From Gp6-AA40 sp032156805 (GTDB lineage Bacteria > Acidobacteriota > Vicinamibacteria > Vicinamibacterales > UBA2999), in assembly GCA_032156805.1 (NCBI GenBank), contig JALDXQ010000002.1:1-64000 (forward strand): a stretch of 64,000 nucleotides of DNA, in the 5' to 3' direction. Each line of letters opens with the position of its first letter. The stretch's first letter is position 1. This document shows positions 26,434-34,721 of the stretch, one piece after another. A program made the translations under genes and the position numbers. A model generated the notes under the pieces. It was not told the origin of the DNA. It searched no databases and was given only the letters and a program-made list of their open reading frames with translations.

Positions 26434-27411
26434 CTAGGCCCCGACCGCCTCAGCGAGCGCAGGTACGCCGATCAGGGTCGACAACTGCGCAGCCAGAATG
26501 GTGGCCGCGATGCGCACGCACTCGAGGCGTTCACCGCCATGCTGGAGTTCGAGCGCGAGCACACCCGCGCAGCCGCCGGCCGTCAGCAACGGGATCACAA
26601 CGGCGCCCGTCGCGACATCGCCACCATCAACCACACCCGCTTCGGCAGTCCTGAATGCCTGGGCAACGGCGTTATCGGAGTCCCTGGAAACCGGACCGAG
26701 TTGGGCGGTCAACTCGGTCGAGTAGCCGTGAGCGAACACCGGCATCAATTCACTACCGAACTGATCCCGCCGCACCCACAGCGTCAGCCCGAAGGCATGG
26801 AGAACGCCGGCCGCGTCTTCGAGCACCGGCCTCACCTCGTAGACCTCAATTGCTCGCGCCAGCCTCGTACAGAGATCGGCGACCATGGCGAAATCCACTC
26901 CTGTCGTCTCACGGGTGTCGCTGTCGGTCGACGCGTGCTCAGGGGCTGGAGGTTCCGGCAGTGGCGACATGTCCGGGAAAGACTGGGGAGCGAGCGGCCT
27001 GCCTGGCCGTTGGGTCCCGGATTCCGGTTTGAAACTCGACTGAAGGTGAAGCGCTGGTAACGCGTTCACCGCCGAGTCGATGAGGCAACGAAGCCTGGTC
27101 GGGGGCCGCTTCGAGTGGCCATTGAGTTGGCGCGTCTCCGCAATGACCTGCGTGATGTTCTCGGGGTCGTCCGGATCAGGATAACGCGCCTGAAACTCGC
27201 CGATCATGCGATCGGGTTCGAGCCCGATCGCGCGTGCGTACGCCCGGAAATATGACCGACGGAAGATCCCTGTCGGCCAGCGAGAGAGATCGTCACGCTC
27301 CAGCCCTTCGAGCAGTGACAACTTGATCTTGGTTTGCTCCGCTATCGCCGCCAGCGAGACTTGTTGTTCCTCGCGCTGCAGCCGAAGCTTTGTTCCGAAC
27401 GTTGAATTCAT
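26434..27411 (-). CDS. RodZ-like HTH protein with GAF-like C-terminus
   Basis: A 325-residue protein. Residues about 5-70 form a Cro/RodZ-type helix-turn-helix (LRLQREEQQVSLAAIAEQTK, then FRRSYFRAYARAIGL), the pattern of the HTH_25 family. A low-complexity linker follows (about 75-160). The C-terminal part (about 175-310) has alternating strands and helices ending VVIPLLTAGGCAGVLALEL, typical of a GAF-type sensor fold. There is no transmembrane helix, unlike RodZ itself. So it is more likely a soluble regulator than a cytoskeletal anchor. Confidence 0.75.
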   Translation of the reverse strand: MNSTFGTKLRLQREEQQVSLAAIAEQTKIKLSLLEGLERDDLSRWPTGIFRRSYFRAYARAIGLEPDRMIGEFQARYPDPDDPENITQVIAETRQLNGHSKRPPTRLRCLIDSAVNALPALHLQSSFKPESGTQRPGRPLAPQSFPDMSPLPEPPAPEHASTDSDTRETTGVDFAMVADLCTRLARAIEVYEVRPVLEDAAGVLHAFGLTLWVRRDQFGSELMPVFAHGYSTELTAQLGPVSRDSDNAVAQAFRTAEAGVVDGGDVATGAVVIPLLTAGGCAGVLALELQHGGERLECVRIAATILAAQLSTLIGVPALAEAVGA

Positions 27412-27786
27412 TGCGCACCCCGCCGGCCGAGCACACGACCGGCAAAAGTCGTTTCAATACGGGGAGTCTTGAAGGCAGCCGTGGGTTCGTGGCCGGTGTG
27501 AGATGGGTGCCGCACAACCTCGAGCGGGACGAGGTGCCCCCGTGCGGGAAGAGCCACGAATTTCGTCAGAGTAGCAAGTGCAACGTGCGGCCGCAAGTAT
27601 TTCTCCGCGGGTTTCATCTCGACGCATCGTTCCTGACTCTGATCGCGTCTCTCAACCTCTCACAATCTCATCATTGGCCTTTTCGCATGGGCAGGTGTTC
27701 CCTCTGGGCTTCGACAGCGTTATCACCGTTGCGGCGCGACGGAGCCAGGCGGCCACCCGACGTCCGTCGCACAGGAGCGACGTTCA
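27412..27786. other. Divergent intergenic region
   Basis: A 375-bp gap between the divergent HTH and metalloprotease genes. It has a pyrimidine-rich stretch at about 27637-27675 and a short inverted repeat ACCTCG / CGAGGT near 27518-27536. No clear promoter, RNA gene or small coding frame is supported. Confidence 0.5.
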
Positions 27787-30090
27787 ATGGCAGCACGTTT
27801 CAGTGGGCAGGTCTTCACGTTCACCCAACCAGACGGAACGCCAATCCAGCTGCGCGGGTGGGGCGACCAGTACTACGCGGTGTTTGAGACGATGGACGGT
27901 TATACCGTTACCAGGAACCCCGCCACCGGTTACTGGGAAGTGGCTCGCCTGGCTCCGGATGGAAACGCACTCGAACCGGCGCCGACAGTGGGAGATCGCC
28001 TCGATGGTCTGCGAGCCGGCGTTCCCCGCGGGCTGCGGGTGCGCCGCGAGAGCGCCATGGCCGCCGCACGCGAATCCGCGCGGCGCGCGTCGGGGCGCCG
28101 ATGCGACCAGCGTCGTCGCGAACGGCGCGAGGAACTGCGGGCGATTCGAGCCGTCGCGGCGGCTGGCGGCCCGATGCTGGCGCCGCCCCAGCGGCAGACG
28201 GTCGGTGATTTCAAGGGACTCTGTCTCCTGATCGACTTCAGTGACACGCCGGAGGCGATCGCCCGCGAGGAGGTCGAGCGCTTCTGCAATGAGCCCGGAT
28301 ACTCCGGCTTTGGCAATCATGGGTCGGTCTTCGACTTCTTCCTCGAGAACTCGATCGGCCGCTGCCGCTACACCAACATCGTTGCCCCCTACTATCGAGC
28401 GCAGCATCCCAAGACGTACTACACCGACCGCACGATTCCTCAGCCCCAGCGCGCGTACGAACTGATCAACGAGGCGCTGGCCTTCCACAAGGCTCAGGGG
28501 TTTGACTTCTCGCCGCTGACCGTCGACAACCAGGGATTCGTCTACGCGATGAACGTCTACTACGCGGGGCCGGTCACGAATAACTGGGCGGAGGGGCTGT
28601 GGCCGCATGCCCATCACCTGGGAAGTGCAGTCCGGCTGCGTCCTGGCATGACGGCGTTCGACTACCAGTTCACCGCCATCGGATCGGAGCTCGAGCTGGG
28701 AACGTTCTGCCACGAGAACGGTCACATGCTGTGTGATTACCCGGATCTCTACGACTACGGCTACGAATCGAGCGGCGTAGGCGGCTATTGCCTGATGTGT
28801 GCGGGAAACAACGTCAGCGAGAAGAACCCGATTGCCGTCAGCGCATATCTCAAGCGTCTGTCCGGCTGGGCCCGGAATGTGACCCCGATCAGCCATGGCC
28901 GCCAGATCACCCTCGACGCTGGAACGAACGACTTTGCCATCTATTCCCGGAGCGGCCGCGAGTACTTCCTCATCGAGAATCGCAGCAGGGCCGGCCGCGA
29001 CACCGCCCTGCCCGACGAGGGGCTTGCCATCTGGCACGTCGATGAGGACGGCGACAACAGCCACGAGCACATGACCCTCGGCAGTCATTACGAGTTGTCG
29101 CTCGAACAGGCGGACGGACTATTCCAGCTGGAGCGCCAGCGAAATCAGTACGGCGACGCCGGTGACCTTTTCGCGGGATCCGCGGCCCGCTTTGCAGACA
29201 ACACCGTGCCCGACAGCAAATGGTGGAACGGCACGTCATCGAACCTGACGATCGACCAGGTCTCGGCACCGGGTTCGTCGATCAGCTTCCGGTGCCTGCT
29301 TTCGGATGCGCTGACGCCGCCTCAGACGCTCAAGCGGGTGTCAACGCCGAATCGCGCGATCCCCGAGAACAACCAGCTGGGTATCACCGACGCGATCGAT
29401 ATCTCCGAAGCGGTGACCATCTCCAGCATCGGGGTTGGCGTGGACATCTCGCACACGTATTGCGGCGACCTCAACGCCACACTGACCACACCATGGGGAA
29501 CGGTGATCGAGCTGCACCCGAAAGGTCGCGGCGGCAACGCCACCGACCTGAAGCAGCTCTACGACGAGACGTCGCTCCCGGCACTCTCGACGCTGCGCGG
29601 CCGCAACGCGCAGGGCACCTGGACGCTGATGGTACGGGATCTGGCGCCGGGCGACACCGGACGCTTGAACCAGTGGTCGCTCGAGTTCGGGACCGCCGTC
29701 GCGGCAGTGCCGCCCATTGAGCTGAAGGAGTCGCCAGGCACGAAGATCCCGGATGCGCCGAGCGGCGGCATCGTTCGGTCGCTCATGACAACGAGCGCGG
29801 CGACGATCGGCAGCGTCGAAGTATCGGTTGATATCTCCCATACCTGGATTGGCGATCTTCGCGTCAGTGTGCGGGCGCCATCTGGCACTGAAGCGATCCT
29901 GCACGATGGGACCGGTGGCTCCGCCGACAACGTGGTTCGCACCTTCACCTCGGTCAACGCGCCGCCACTGGCGGCACTGGCCGGTCAACCTGCCGCCGGC
30001 ACGTGGCAGTTGAACGTCGTCGACCGCGCGGCTCAGGACGTCGGGAAACTCAATGCGTGGAAAGTCCTGATCAAGCCATCGGCCGCCTGA
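27787..30090 (+). CDS. M6-like metalloprotease with two P domains
   Basis: A 767-residue zinc peptidase-like protein. The metal site is HENGH at residues 309-313, with a downstream aspartate in the CDYPDLYD block. This is the HExxH-type site of the M6 (immune inhibitor A) group, as is the N-terminal FTFTQPDGTPIQLRGWGDQY segment. Two tandem P (proprotein-convertase) domains follow at about residues 520-635 and 650-765. Each has a VDISHT(Y/W)xGDL core and ends GTW(T/Q)L..VD.A..D.G.LN.W. No signal peptide is seen at this start. AGGAG lies 9 nt before ATG 27787. Confidence 0.85.
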   Translation: MAARFSGQVFTFTQPDGTPIQLRGWGDQYYAVFETMDGYTVTRNPATGYWEVARLAPDGNALEPAPTVGDRLDGLRAGVPRGLRVRRESAMAAARESARRASGRRCDQRRRERREELRAIRAVAAAGGPMLAPPQRQTVGDFKGLCLLIDFSDTPEAIAREEVERFCNEPGYSGFGNHGSVFDFFLENSIGRCRYTNIVAPYYRAQHPKTYYTDRTIPQPQRAYELINEALAFHKAQGFDFSPLTVDNQGFVYAMNVYYAGPVTNNWAEGLWPHAHHLGSAVRLRPGMTAFDYQFTAIGSELELGTFCHENGHMLCDYPDLYDYGYESSGVGGYCLMCAGNNVSEKNPIAVSAYLKRLSGWARNVTPISHGRQITLDAGTNDFAIYSRSGREYFLIENRSRAGRDTALPDEGLAIWHVDEDGDNSHEHMTLGSHYELSLEQADGLFQLERQRNQYGDAGDLFAGSAARFADNTVPDSKWWNGTSSNLTIDQVSAPGSSISFRCLLSDALTPPQTLKRVSTPNRAIPENNQLGITDAIDISEAVTISSIGVGVDISHTYCGDLNATLTTPWGTVIELHPKGRGGNATDLKQLYDETSLPALSTLRGRNAQGTWTLMVRDLAPGDTGRLNQWSLEFGTAVAAVPPIELKESPGTKIPDAPSGGIVRSLMTTSAATIGSVEVSVDISHTWIGDLRVSVRAPSGTEAILHDGTGGSADNVVRTFTSVNAPPLAALAGQPAAGTWQLNVVDRAAQDVGKLNAWKVLIKPSAA

Positions 30091-30115
30091 CGGTCGAGCT
30101 CGCGAGATTCCTTCC

Positions 30116-30144
30116 TTGACAAGGGGTCGATCGCGCGGTATCCA
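30116..30144 (+). promoter_or_regulatory. Predicted sigma70 promoter for the TonB receptor
   Basis: Perfect TTGACA (30116-30121), a 17-nt spacer and TATCCA (30139-30144), about 110 bp upstream of the receptor start. The start is preceded by AAGGAGGAG. Confidence 0.65.
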
Positions 30145-30251
30145 CTGCGTGCAATCGGCCCGTTCCCCTCGTCATTAACGTCCCCACGGCATTAGCAGAT
30201 CGCAGCATTCGGCAACCCGGCGGCCAGAAGACTGGGCAGAAGGAGGAGCCA

Positions 30252-33200
30252 ATGGTTCGAGCCATCGCAGGTTTGGGCGTGTGGATGATCCTGTACGCGC
30301 TGTTGCCCGCTGTCGCCTCGGCACAGCAGGTATCGGCCAGCGGAATTGCTGGCGTCGTGAGAGACACGTCGGGTGCGGTCCTGCCCGGCGTGACCGTTGA
30401 AGCCTCCAGTCCGGCCCTCATCGAGAAGACGCGCAGCGTCGTCACTGACAGCGAAGGTCGCTACAACATCATCGACCTGCGTCCCGGCGTGTATCTGGTT
30501 ACGTTCTCGCTCGCTGGCTTCAACGTGTTCCGGCGCGATGGCATCGAGCTCACATCCGGATTTACAGCGACCGTGAACGCCGACATGCAGGTCGGCGCGC
30601 TGACCGAGACGATCACGGTGACCGGCGAGTCGCCGCTCGTGGACACGCGCAACGCGCGCAAGCAGATAACCGTGACGGACGACCTCCTCAACGTCCTGCC
30701 GAGCAGCGTGAAGAACCTGAACAACCTCGTGACGCTGACTCCCGGCTTCCGTGGCAACGAGGGATTCGATGTCACGGGTGCCTACAGCGGTCAGATCGGC
30801 GGCACCTTTCACGGCAAAGGCGCCACCAACGTCCAGTTCGACGGCATGGGCATTCAGCACGCGTCTGGCAACCAGGGATACAACGCCAACGCCGAAACCG
30901 TGCAGGAACTGGTGATGTACACGACCGGCATCAGTGCCGACGGCAACGCTGATGGCGCCATCGTGAACATGATTCCCAAGGAGGGGGGCAACACGTTCTC
31001 GGGCAGCATCACCGGCTTGTACTCGAACGACAACCTGATGAGCGACAACCTGAGCGACGAGTTAATCGCGCGCGGCCTCAAGAGCGTGAATCGCCTCAAC
31101 TATATCTACGACGCCGGCTTTACGCTGGGTGGCCCGATCAAGAGGGACAGGGTCTGGTTCTACGGCTCGTTTCGCGAGTGGGGTAACAACCGGCAGGCGG
31201 CCAACAAGTTCTACAACGCCACGCAACACACGCCGTTCTATACCGCGGACCTCTCGCGTCCAGCCTTCGCCAAGGAGTGGTACGAGTCCAAAGCCATTCG
31301 CGTGACCTGGCGGGCCACCGAGAAGAACAAGTTCAACTTCTTTGCCGACCCGCAACGCGACTGCCACTGCCCGGCCCTCACTGCGAGCGGCTCGTTGAAT
31401 GCACCAGAGGCGTTCTTCAGCTACAAGCTGAAGCCGGCCGGGCTTTATCAGGCCACCTGGAACAATCCGATCACGAACAAGCTCCTGCTCGAAGCCGGCT
31501 TTGGACGTGCCGATGGCAGCTGGCCGACGTACCGCCAGCCGGAGGTCACCCGCGACGATGTGTCGATCGTGGAGCAGTCCACTGGCATGCGATACAACTC
31601 GGGGACACCCACGGCCGGTCCGCTCTACAACACGCAACAGCACGTGCCGCGCTTCAGCCAGCGCTTCTCCGCCTCGTATGTCAGCGGCGGCCACAACATC
31701 AAGGCCGGCTTCCAGTTCGAGGAAAGCTACCTGGAGCTCGAGCAGGAGAACGGCACGCACAACGTGGAATACGCCTTCAACAACCAGGTGCCTGTCAGCC
31801 TGACTCAGTGGGCCACCCCGTACGGGCTCGAGGCGCAGAACAAGGACTTCGGGTTCTTCGTGCAGGATCAGTGGTCGCTGCGAAAGCTGACGCTCACCTA
31901 CGGGGTCCGGTTCGAGTACTTCAACGGCTACGTCCCGCCGCAGCACGTGGATGCAACGCCAAACGGGTGGGTGCCCGAGCGCACCTTCGACGAGGTCAAG
32001 AACGTGCCGCTCTGGAAGGACGTCGATCCGCGTTTCGGCGCCGCGTACGACGTCTTCGGGAACGGCCGCACTGCCGTGAAGGTGGCGCTCGGCCGCTACG
32101 TCGGCAAGACGGCCATCGGGATCACACAGGCCAACAACCCGATCCAGACATCGATCAACTCGGTCGCACGCAACTGGAATGACAACACCTATCCAGTGGG
32201 CGACCCGCGCCGAGGCAACTACGTCCCCGACTGCGACCTGGCCAACCGCGCCCAGAATGGCGAATGCGGAGCGATGGCGAATCAGAATTTCGGGGGCCTC
32301 AACGTCACGACACGCTACGCCGACGATGCGCTTCTCGGATACGGCGCGCGCAGCTACAACTGGGACTTCACGACCGAAGTGCAGCACGAGCTGCGGCCAG
32401 GCGTGTCGATGACGGCTGGCTACTATCGCAACTGGTTCGGTAACCACCTGGTCACCGACAACGTCCTGGTAACGCCGGCCGACTTCAGCCCGTTCTGCAT
32501 CACCGCTCCCCTCGACTCGCGTCTTCCCAACGGCGGGGGATACGAGGTCTGCGGGCTGTACGACGTCGCACCTGCGAGGTTCGGCCAGGTGAACAGCGTG
32601 ATCCAGCAGGATGAAAATTTCGGCGAAATCAAGCGCGTCAACGACTTCTTCAATGTCACGGTGACTGCGCGATTGAGCGCCGACGTGTTGCTCGGCGGTG
32701 GCGTGGACACGGGCCGCAGCGTCAACGATGCCTGCTTCAACGTGGACTCGCCTGGCGCAGTCGCGACGTCCCTGCCCGGCAATATCGCCCCCGGCGGTGC
32801 TGGAGTCCTCGCCGCACCAACGCCGTTCACCGGGACGACGATCGACGGGCAAAACATCTGCCGGATTGTTACGCCCTTCCGCGGACAGACGCAGTTGAAA
32901 GGGTTCCTGACCTACCCGCTGCCATGGGACGTCCTGGTGAGCGCGGTCTTTCAGAACATCTCGGGGCCGACCATCACCGCCAACTACGCGGCCAGCAACG
33001 CGCAGATTCGCCCGTCGCTCGGTCGCGACCTGGCGGCGTGCAGGGGCGCGGCCGTGTGCACGGCGACCGCGACGGTTCCGCTGATCGCGCCTCAGTCGAT
33101 GTACGACGATCGGCTGACGCGACTCGATCTGCGCATCGCAAAGCGCATCGCCGTGACCCAGCGCATGCGGCTTCAGGCGAACTTCAACATCTACAACGTG

Positions 33201-33314
33201 TTCAATGGCAGCGCCAGCTCGGTGCTGAACGGCAACTACGGGCCCTTATGGATGCAGCCGTCTTTACTGCAGGATGGGCGCATGGTCCAGTTCAGCGGTT
33301 CGTTGACATTCTGA
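30252..33314 (+). CDS. TonB-dependent receptor, Oar-like
   Basis: A 1020-residue outer-membrane protein. A signal peptide is followed by a carboxypeptidase-regulatory-like domain (about residues 30-110), including VRDTSGAVLPGVTVEASSP, and then by ETITVTGESPLVD at the start of the plug. The barrel continues to a C-terminal aromatic-ended strand (MVQFSGSLTF). These receptors import large ligands with TonB energy. The ligand is unknown. GGAGGAG precedes the start. A related receptor is encoded at 48756-51797. Confidence 0.92.
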   Translation: MVRAIAGLGVWMILYALLPAVASAQQVSASGIAGVVRDTSGAVLPGVTVEASSPALIEKTRSVVTDSEGRYNIIDLRPGVYLVTFSLAGFNVFRRDGIELTSGFTATVNADMQVGALTETITVTGESPLVDTRNARKQITVTDDLLNVLPSSVKNLNNLVTLTPGFRGNEGFDVTGAYSGQIGGTFHGKGATNVQFDGMGIQHASGNQGYNANAETVQELVMYTTGISADGNADGAIVNMIPKEGGNTFSGSITGLYSNDNLMSDNLSDELIARGLKSVNRLNYIYDAGFTLGGPIKRDRVWFYGSFREWGNNRQAANKFYNATQHTPFYTADLSRPAFAKEWYESKAIRVTWRATEKNKFNFFADPQRDCHCPALTASGSLNAPEAFFSYKLKPAGLYQATWNNPITNKLLLEAGFGRADGSWPTYRQPEVTRDDVSIVEQSTGMRYNSGTPTAGPLYNTQQHVPRFSQRFSASYVSGGHNIKAGFQFEESYLELEQENGTHNVEYAFNNQVPVSLTQWATPYGLEAQNKDFGFFVQDQWSLRKLTLTYGVRFEYFNGYVPPQHVDATPNGWVPERTFDEVKNVPLWKDVDPRFGAAYDVFGNGRTAVKVALGRYVGKTAIGITQANNPIQTSINSVARNWNDNTYPVGDPRRGNYVPDCDLANRAQNGECGAMANQNFGGLNVTTRYADDALLGYGARSYNWDFTTEVQHELRPGVSMTAGYYRNWFGNHLVTDNVLVTPADFSPFCITAPLDSRLPNGGGYEVCGLYDVAPARFGQVNSVIQQDENFGEIKRVNDFFNVTVTARLSADVLLGGGVDTGRSVNDACFNVDSPGAVATSLPGNIAPGGAGVLAAPTPFTGTTIDGQNICRIVTPFRGQTQLKGFLTYPLPWDVLVSAVFQNISGPTITANYAASNAQIRPSLGRDLAACRGAAVCTATATVPLIAPQSMYDDRLTRLDLRIAKRIAVTQRMRLQANFNIYNVFNGSASSVLNGNYGPLWMQPSLLQDGRMVQFSGSLTF

Positions 33315-33339
33315 CGACGGGTCCGGGTAATTGATCTCA

Positions 33340-33471
33340 GTGCGGTTCAACGGCAACTACGAGTACTACATCACCCCGCGTATCAGTGTCCGTTATCACG
33401 CCCTCGAGGACGCGCGTGGCGACCAAACCTCCGGAACCGGGTTGACCGTCGGCTTGAAAACGTACTTCTGA
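33340..33471 (+). pseudogene. C-terminal remnant of an outer-membrane beta-barrel protein
   Basis: Immediately after the receptor, 43 codons read VRFNGNYEYYITPRISVRYH and end GLTVGLKTYF before a stop. Strands of alternating hydrophobic and polar residues ending in F are the hallmark of the last barrel strands recognised by BamA. The frame is closed by a TAA 10 bp upstream and has no start region, so it looks like the 3' scrap of a larger gene. No family name can be assigned. Confidence 0.55.
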
Positions 33472-33515
33472 CGTCACATCACGATCACAGGCGCACAGAA
33501 AAAATCATGATCGTG

Positions 33516-33556
33516 ACGATCGCGTGGTGATGTCATGTCACCACGCGATCGTTTTT
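33516..33556 (+). terminator. Strong intrinsic terminator
   Basis: A 15-bp uninterrupted stem (ACGATCGCGTGGTGA, 33516-33530, with its complement 33538-33552), a 7-nt loop and five Ts. An upstream arm CACGATCA can also pair with TGATCGTG (about 33508-33515). It closes the receptor unit and lies 40 bp before the next gene. Confidence 0.9.
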
Positions 33557-33595
33557 GTGTATCATCCAGCAGAGCCCTCCCATTTGAACAACTCG

Positions 33596-34708
33596 ATGCA
33601 TCAGAACGATCCAGGACTGGAACAACGTCTGTCTCGCTTCGAGGCGCAACTGGATCGTTTCAGTCTCGCCCTTCATCAGTGGCGCGAGGCTCAAGGTCAG
33701 AAGCATCCGCCGGACGCGATCGATCTCGACGAGCGCTTCCGCGCGCTCGAAGAAGCGGTCGCCCGGGAAACGCAGGCATTGAAGCAGTTTCACGAAGAGC
33801 CGCTGAAACAGCTTCAGGCACAAGCCGAAAGTCTCGGCGACCTGTCGCGCAGCCTCCAGACGCTCATCACCGATCTGCGCATTGGCGCAGCGCCCCCTGC
33901 GACGGCTCAGGGCTCCGCTGCCGGCTGGCCCCTCGAACGGGTCGTTCATCTTCACGACGAACTGAGACGAGCCTCCAACGGCGAAAACGGCACGGCTGAC
34001 GCTCCGGCATTGCCAGCCGAGATCGCACACCCGCCTTCCCGTCGCGTTCATCTGCTGCGATCCGGCGAAGACGGACTTCCGGAGGCGAGCACCCCTCGCC
34101 GGGCGCCGTCGCGCTGGTGGTTCGTTTCGGGTGCGGTAGCCGCGGCTGCCGTCATCCTGCTCACGGTTGTCGTGGTCAGACGTATCGAAGCACGGCTGAA
34201 CGAAGCATCCGCCCGTGTGGCCGTCGCGGAGCAACAGGTCGTTGAAACGACACGCTTGGCCAATCGCGAGGTGACAGCCGCGCGCGAGGACGCCGATCGC
34301 CAGATTGCCGAAGCACGTCAACTCGCGCAACGTGCCGAAACGGTTGGCGTGATCCTGACGGCTCCCGACCTTATTCGGTTCAACCTGACCAGTGAAACGG
34401 TCGGCCCGTCGGCGCAACTGCTATGGAGCCGAACGCGCGGCCTGGTTCTGAGCGGCTCGCGGCTGCCGGCTGCTCCACCTGAAAGCACATATCAGCTCTG
34501 GCTGGTGACCAAAGCGCAGTCAGTGGGTGCCGGGCTCTTCGTACCTGACGACGCCGGGCGCGCAACGCTCGTCGTCGATGCCCCGCCACGAATACAGGGG
34601 GCTGTCGTCGGTGCTGCCGTGACAATCGAACCGAGTGGGGGCAGGTCGACACCTTCCGGGCGGACCTTGCTCGCGCGCTTTCCCAGCCTCGAACCACGAT
34701 CACCCTAG
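33596..34708 (+). CDS. RskA-like single-pass membrane protein
   Basis: A 370-residue protein. The N-terminal half is charged and helical, probably coiled coil (DERFRALEEAVARETQALKQ). A transmembrane helix lies near residue 185 (WWFVSGAVAAAAVILLTVV). The C-terminal domain resembles anti-sigma-K factor RskA (ESTYQLWLVTKAQSVGAGLF). There is no zinc-binding anti-sigma motif at the N-terminus and no sigma gene adjacent. So regulatory function is unproven. ATG 33596 is chosen because the region further upstream is a terminator. No clear ribosome-binding site is visible. Confidence 0.75.
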   Translation: MHQNDPGLEQRLSRFEAQLDRFSLALHQWREAQGQKHPPDAIDLDERFRALEEAVARETQALKQFHEEPLKQLQAQAESLGDLSRSLQTLITDLRIGAAPPATAQGSAAGWPLERVVHLHDELRRASNGENGTADAPALPAEIAHPPSRRVHLLRSGEDGLPEASTPRRAPSRWWFVSGAVAAAAVILLTVVVVRRIEARLNEASARVAVAEQQVVETTRLANREVTAAREDADRQIAEARQLAQRAETVGVILTAPDLIRFNLTSETVGPSAQLLWSRTRGLVLSGSRLPAAPPESTYQLWLVTKAQSVGAGLFVPDDAGRATLVVDAPPRIQGAVVGAAVTIEPSGGRSTPSGRTLLARFPSLEPRSP

Positions 34709-34721
34709 CCTCGGTCCGGGA

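Noticed and set aside
31062..32852. A 596-codon open frame opposite the first TonB receptor
   Set aside because: Only the plus strand gives receptor motifs. The antisense frame has no recognisable domain.
33524..33595. Upstream start for the RskA-like gene
   Set aside because: It would begin inside the stem of a strong terminator.
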